Source of the DNA: CAXTKD01 sp964244885
GTDB taxonomy: Bacteria; Pseudomonadota; Alphaproteobacteria; Sphingomonadales; Sphingomonadaceae
Direction of reading: 5' to 3'
Assembly: GCA_964244885.1 (NCBI GenBank)
Contig: CAXTKD010000012.1
Coordinates: forward strand, 1-64,000
Length of the DNA stretch: 64,000 nt
The number at the start of each line of letters is the position of its first letter. Position 1 is the stretch's first letter. Positions 61,001 through 64,000 of the stretch are shown piece by piece. The position numbers and the translations under genes were made by a program. Under the pieces are notes generated by a model. That model did not search any database and had not been told where the DNA came from. It saw only the letters and a list, made by a program, of their open reading frames with translations.

Positions 61001-61815
61001 CCGCCGTGGACCGGGTGGAGCGAGGTGCCGGCGCGGCCCGAGCGGAGCGCCTTGAACCAGCTCACCGGGTTGGCGATCTCGGTCGAGCCGTCGAGCGAGA
61101 AGGTGATGAACTCGGCGCGGCCGACGAGATTCTCGAACGGCAGCAGCCCTATGCCGCCGATCTCCGGCGAGACGCGGCTGTCCGCGGAGTTGTCGCGATT
61201 GTCGCCCATCACGAACAGGAAGCCCTGCGGGATGCTGTAGGCCGGGGTGTTGTCGGTCATGCTGTTCGGGTCGGCGTCGATCGTGTCGTAGCTGACGCCG
61301 TTCGGCAGCGTTTCGCGGATGCGCGGGTAGCGGCAGACCGCGGTGCCGTCGGCGAGCGCGGTCTTGAACTGCGGGAAACGGTCGCAATTGGTGTTGGCGG
61401 AGACGGGCACGTCGACCGGGGCCGAGGCGTGGTGCTCGACAGCCTTGCCGTTCAGCCACAACACGCCGTTCTTCACCTGCACGGTGTCGCCCGGCAGGCC
61501 GATGACGCGCTTGATATAATCCTCGTGGGCCAACGGCGACTTCAGCACGACGATGTCGCCGCGCTCCGGCAGGCGGCCGAACAGCCGGCCCTTCATCTCG
61601 GGCAGGATCGGCAGCGACGGCGAGAGATAGGAATAGCCGTAGGGATATTTCGTCACCACCAGCCGGTCGCCGACGAGGAGCGTCGGCATCATCGACTCGC
61701 TCGGGATGTAAAAGGGCTTGGCGATCGCCGAGTGGACGCCGAGCACGGCGAGCGCCAGCAGCGCGAGCTGGCCTATCTCGCTGACCCAGTTGAACTGCTT
61801 CTTCGGTTTCGTCAT
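60997..61815 (-). CDS. lepB: Signal peptidase I
   Basis: A 272-residue inner-membrane serine protease releasing exported proteins. One N-terminal helix (about residues 14-32) precedes the catalytic serine in PSESMMPTL, the general-base lysine in HEDYIKRVIGLPGDTV, and MGDNRDNSADSR. The start overlaps the acpS stop (ATGA) and the TGA overlaps the CTG start of the GNAT gene. It belongs to the pyrE-pdxJ-acpS-lepB operon. Confidence 0.95.
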   Translation of the reverse strand: MTKPKKQFNWVSEIGQLALLALAVLGVHSAIAKPFYIPSESMMPTLLVGDRLVVTKYPYGYSYLSPSLPILPEMKGRLFGRLPERGDIVVLKSPLAHEDYIKRVIGLPGDTVQVKNGVLWLNGKAVEHHASAPVDVPVSANTNCDRFPQFKTALADGTAVCRYPRIRETLPNGVSYDTIDADPNSMTDNTPAYSIPQGFLFVMGDNRDNSADSRVSPEIGGIGLLPFENLVGRAEFITFSLDGSTEIANPVSWFKALRSGRAGTSLHPVHGG

Positions 61816-62216
61816 TTGGGGCTCGCGGTGATGAGGACGATGGCCTGCGCCCAGGGATGATCGTCGGTGATGGTCAGATGGATGTTGGCGTTCATGCCTT
61901 GAGGCGTGATCGCCTGCAAGCGTGACAGAGCGCCGCCTTGCAGCGCCAGCGTCGGCTGACCGCTCGGCAAATTGACCACGCCCATGTCCTTGAAAAACAC
62001 GCCGCGCCGGAATCCGGTGCCGAGCGCCTTGGCGCAGGCCTCCTTGGCGGCGAAGCGCTTGGCGTAGGTCGCGGCGTTGGTGAGGGCGCGGCGCTCGGCC
62101 TTGGCGATCTCGGTTGGCGTGAAGATGCGCTCGATGAAGCGGCGGCCGAAGCGGTCGATGGAACTTTGGATTCGCTCGATATTGCAGAGGTCCGAGCCGA
62201 GGCCGAGGACGATCAT
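61812..62216 (-). CDS. acpS: Holo-[acyl-carrier-protein] synthase
   Basis: A 134-residue phosphopantetheinyl transferase that activates acyl carrier protein. GLGSDLCNIERI near the start and FAAKEACAKALGTGF near residue 62 are the metal- and CoA-binding motifs. Both its start and stop overlap neighbours by four bases (ATGA with pdxJ and lepB), so the whole operon is translationally coupled. Confidence 0.95.
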   Translation of the reverse strand: MIVLGLGSDLCNIERIQSSIDRFGRRFIERIFTPTEIAKAERRALTNAATYAKRFAAKEACAKALGTGFRRGVFFKDMGVVNLPSGQPTLALQGGALSRLQAITPQGMNANIHLTITDDHPWAQAIVLITASPK

Positions 62217-62938
62217 GCGCGCGCCTCGTCCATCAGGCGGCGCATCTCGCGGACGCTGCCGTCGAGGCCGCCGAAGATCGCCTCGCCGATCAGGAAGTGG
62301 CCGATGTTGAGTTCGGCCAGCTCGGAGATTGCGGCGACGGGGGTGACGTTGTCGTAGGTCAGGCCGTGGCCGGCGTGGACCTCGAGACCCGCGGAGACGC
62401 CGTCGCGGGCGGCGCTGGCGAGGCGGGCGAGCTCGGCCTCGCGGTCGGCGCCTTCGAGGTGGGCGTATTTGCCGGTGTGCAGCTCGACGACCGGCGCCCG
62501 CAGGCGCGCCGCGGCCTCGAGCTGGCGGGGGCTCGGCTCGATGAACAGGCTGACGCGGATGCCGGCGTCGTTGAGGCGCGCGATGAAGGGGGCGAGGTGG
62601 TTGTGCTGCCCCGCAGCGTCCAGCCCGCCCTCGGTCGTCCGCTCCTCGCGCCGTTCGGGGACGATGCAGGCGGCGTGGGGGCGGTGGGCGAGGGCGATCG
62701 CCAGCATCTCGTCGGTCGCCGCCATTTCGAGGTTCAGCGGCAGGTCGATCTCGGCCATCAGCCGGTCGATGTCGGCATCGGTGATGTGCCGCCGGTCCTC
62801 GCGCAGGTGCGCGGTGATGCCGTCGGCGCCCGCCGCCGCCGCGACGATCGCGGCGCGGACGGGGTCCGGGTGCGGCCCGCCGCGCGCGTTCCGGATGGTC
62901 GCGACATGGTCGATGTTGACGCCGAGGCGGAGCGTCAC
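62213..62938 (-). CDS. pdxJ: Pyridoxine 5'-phosphate synthase
   Basis: A 241-residue TIM-barrel enzyme joining 1-deoxyxylulose 5-phosphate and amino-acetone phosphate in vitamin B6 synthesis. GVNIDHVATIRNARGGPHPD is the family start, followed by GITAHLREDRRHI, ELHTGKYAH and GHGLTYDNV. It begins with GTG at 62938, overlapping the pyrE stop (GTGA). The pdxJ-acpS-lepB order is conserved in alphaproteobacteria. Confidence 0.95.
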   Translation of the reverse strand: MTLRLGVNIDHVATIRNARGGPHPDPVRAAIVAAAAGADGITAHLREDRRHITDADIDRLMAEIDLPLNLEMAATDEMLAIALAHRPHAACIVPERREERTTEGGLDAAGQHNHLAPFIARLNDAGIRVSLFIEPSPRQLEAAARLRAPVVELHTGKYAHLEGADREAELARLASAARDGVSAGLEVHAGHGLTYDNVTPVAAISELAELNIGHFLIGEAIFGGLDGSVREMRRLMDEARA

Positions 62939-63510
62939 GCGGCGCGGCTCCCCGGCTTGACCGCCGGGATCGCCGCCAGCTCGGGCGGCAGCGCGTCCGG
63001 CTGGTAGGTCGGGACGGCGAGGCGGAGGAGGGCGTGGAGCGGCACGCCGACGTTGGCCTCGCCATTCGAGCGGTCGACCAGGCAGGCGGCGGCGACGACC
63101 TTGCCGCCCGCCGCCTCGATCGCCTTGATCGCCTCGCGCGAGGAGAGGCCGGTGGTGACCACGTCCTCCATCATCAGCACGCGCTGCCCGGGGCGGAGCG
63201 CGAAGCCGCGGCGGAGCTCGAACGTCCCTTGCGGCCGCTCGACGAACATCGAGTCGACGTTCAGCGCGCGGGCCATTTCGTAGCCGACGATGACGCCGCC
63301 CATCGCGGGGGAGACGACCGCCTCGATCCCGAGATCGGCGGGCAATCGGGCGGCGAGCGCCTTGCACAGCCGCTCGGCGCGCGCCGGGTCCATCAGCACC
63401 CGTGCACACTGGAGATAGGTCGAGGAGCGCAGGCCCGAGGACAGGATGAAATGGCCTTCGAGCAGCGCCTCGGCGGCGCGGAACTCGGCGAGAACGTCGG
63501 CGTCGGTCAT
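62935..63510 (-). CDS. pyrE: Orotate phosphoribosyltransferase
   Basis: A 191-residue pyrimidine biosynthesis enzyme converting orotate and PRPP to OMP. The PRPP-binding motif VLMMEDVVTTGLSSREA lies near residue 113 and HFILSSGLRSSTYLQ near the start. It is the first gene of the pyrE-pdxJ-acpS-lepB-GNAT unit, downstream of a rel/spoT gene in the same direction after a 415-base gap. Confidence 0.94.
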   Translation of the reverse strand: MTDADVLAEFRAAEALLEGHFILSSGLRSSTYLQCARVLMDPARAERLCKALAARLPADLGIEAVVSPAMGGVIVGYEMARALNVDSMFVERPQGTFELRRGFALRPGQRVLMMEDVVTTGLSSREAIKAIEAAGGKVVAAACLVDRSNGEANVGVPLHALLRLAVPTYQPDALPPELAAIPAVKPGSRAA

Positions 63511-63925
63511 GGCGAGCGGCCTAGCATCCTCGGCGCCATTGGCAAAGCGCCGCCCGCGCTGGAGCAGGAGGCGAAGTGGAGGGTCGTAGAGGGGAAAACC
63601 GCCTGAATTTTAAACAGAGGGCGGGAACCGGATGCTTTGCGAGGCATGCCTGCATTATAACCATATAAGTGAGAAAAATCAAGATCGCTGCTGGGGTCAG
63701 GGCTGGACCCGCCTTGCTTTTCGCCCGGCGGTGTCACCCCCACCTAACCTCCCCCATCGAAGGGGGAGGGACTGTTCGTGCGGGTTGAAGGGCGTTCCAT
63801 CGATCAAAGCATAGGGAACATCCCCGCCGCATGCACAAACCAGTCCCTCCCCCTTCTTGATGGGGGAGGTTAGGTGGGGGTGACAGCGCCGGGCGCACCG
63901 CGCGGCGCCGAACACCGATACAGGC
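63511..63925. other. 415-base gap between rel and pyrE
   Basis: The gap contains the palindromic element at 63723-63894 and a less GC-rich stretch near 63600-63700 that probably holds the pyrE promoter on the minus strand. No coding sequence is convincing. Confidence 0.6.
63723..63894. repeat. Dispersed palindromic element, copy 2 (GCCCGGCG-ended)
   Basis: It has the same terminal sequences as the copy at 8326-8450: GCCCGGCGGTGTCACC at one end and GGTGACAGCGCCGGGC at the other. The arms CACCTAACCTCCCCCATCGA and complement pair across about 80 bases. The centre is longer than in copy 1. Confidence 0.88.
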
Positions 63926-64000
63926 CTACGCCTTCACCCGCTCCACCGAGGTGATCGCCTGGGCGGCGCGGAGGGCGGCGATCAGGTTGGTGAGGTGCTT
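63926..64000 (-). CDS. RelA/SpoT (p)ppGpp enzyme, C-terminal fragment
   Basis: Only the last 24 codons lie inside the window, ending TAG. They read KHLTNLIAALRAAQAITSVE followed by RVKA, the end of the ACT domain of bifunctional (p)ppGpp synthetase/hydrolases. The position just upstream of pyrE-pdxJ-acpS-lepB is the standard one in sphingomonads. The rest of the gene is outside. Confidence 0.75.
   Translation of the reverse strand, partial: KHLTNLIAALRAAQAITSVERVKA

Noticed and set aside
60997..61459. Long N-terminal extension of the GNAT protein
   Set aside because: The extra codons are an Arg/Pro-rich shadow of lepB in another frame.
63723..63894. Possible insertion sequence
   Set aside because: It has inverted ends but no transposase frame; it is at most a non-autonomous element and is listed as a repeat.

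Overview
The window is a GC-rich (well above 60 percent by eye), gene-dense bacterial chromosome segment, most likely from a sphingomonad (Alphaproteobacteria, Sphingomonadales). Supporting signs are a zwf-pgl-edd Entner-Doudoroff operon, a hisC-tyrA pair as in Zymomonas, the rel-pyrE-pdxJ-acpS-lepB order, UrcA, CC_3452, COQ9 and DUF3597 family proteins, LuxR-type regulators with a C-terminal membrane anchor, and several dispersed palindromic repeat families. No phage, IS element, integrase or CRISPR array was seen. Both ends cut genes: pepN lacks its 5' part at base 1, and only the last 24 codons of a rel/spoT-like gene lie at 63926-64000.

Layout. 1-6.4 kb: pepN, a secreted helical protein, a PuuD-like membrane protein, a cardiolipin synthase facing a PmtA-like methyltransferase, and an MFS transporter. 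6.4-10.9 kb: an acyl-CoA synthetase and two acyl-CoA dehydrogenases separated by palindromic repeats. 11-19.4 kb: L,D-transpeptidase, gpmA, M14 carboxypeptidase, a DUF4136 lipoprotein, galE, rpmJ-HAD hydrolase, a diguanylate cyclase and the ada-2OG oxygenase operon. 19.5-24.5 kb: a cobalamin riboswitch leading a btuB-btuF-btuC-btuD uptake operon. 24.6-31.8 kb: SRPBCC protein, zinc dehydrogenase, small proteins, AlkB and zwf-pgl-edd. 31.8-38.8 kb: M28 peptidase, membrane AraC regulator, serine hydrolase, a LuxR cluster and a RadC-winged-helix fusion. 38.8-47.5 kb: tRNA-Leu, an acyl-CoA dehydrogenase, a zinc-ribbon protein, the ftsE-ftsX-ydcF-plsC-DUF2125 chain, and hisC-tyrA. 47.5-59.5 kb: UrcA, transglutaminase, ssb, feoAB, a PEP-CTERM protein behind a sigma-54-like promoter, hemerythrin, TonB, a stress/membrane cluster, M24 peptidase, COQ9 and HxlR. 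59.6-64 kb: rpsU, an FKBP isomerase and the pyrE-pdxJ-acpS-lepB-GNAT operon.

Two themes stand out. First, genes are packed with NTGA start/stop overlaps, and in three of these (rpmJ-HAD, pgl-edd, lepB-GNAT) the only start that keeps the conserved N-terminus is a CTG overlapping the upstream TGA. Second, palindromic elements have entered coding regions in frame (btuF 3' end, a GNAT acetyltransferase, a zinc-ribbon membrane protein), like the palindromic elements known inside Rickettsia genes. The RadC-type JAMM domain fused to a MarR-like winged helix, next to a membrane-anchored LuxR regulator, is the most unusual single gene.
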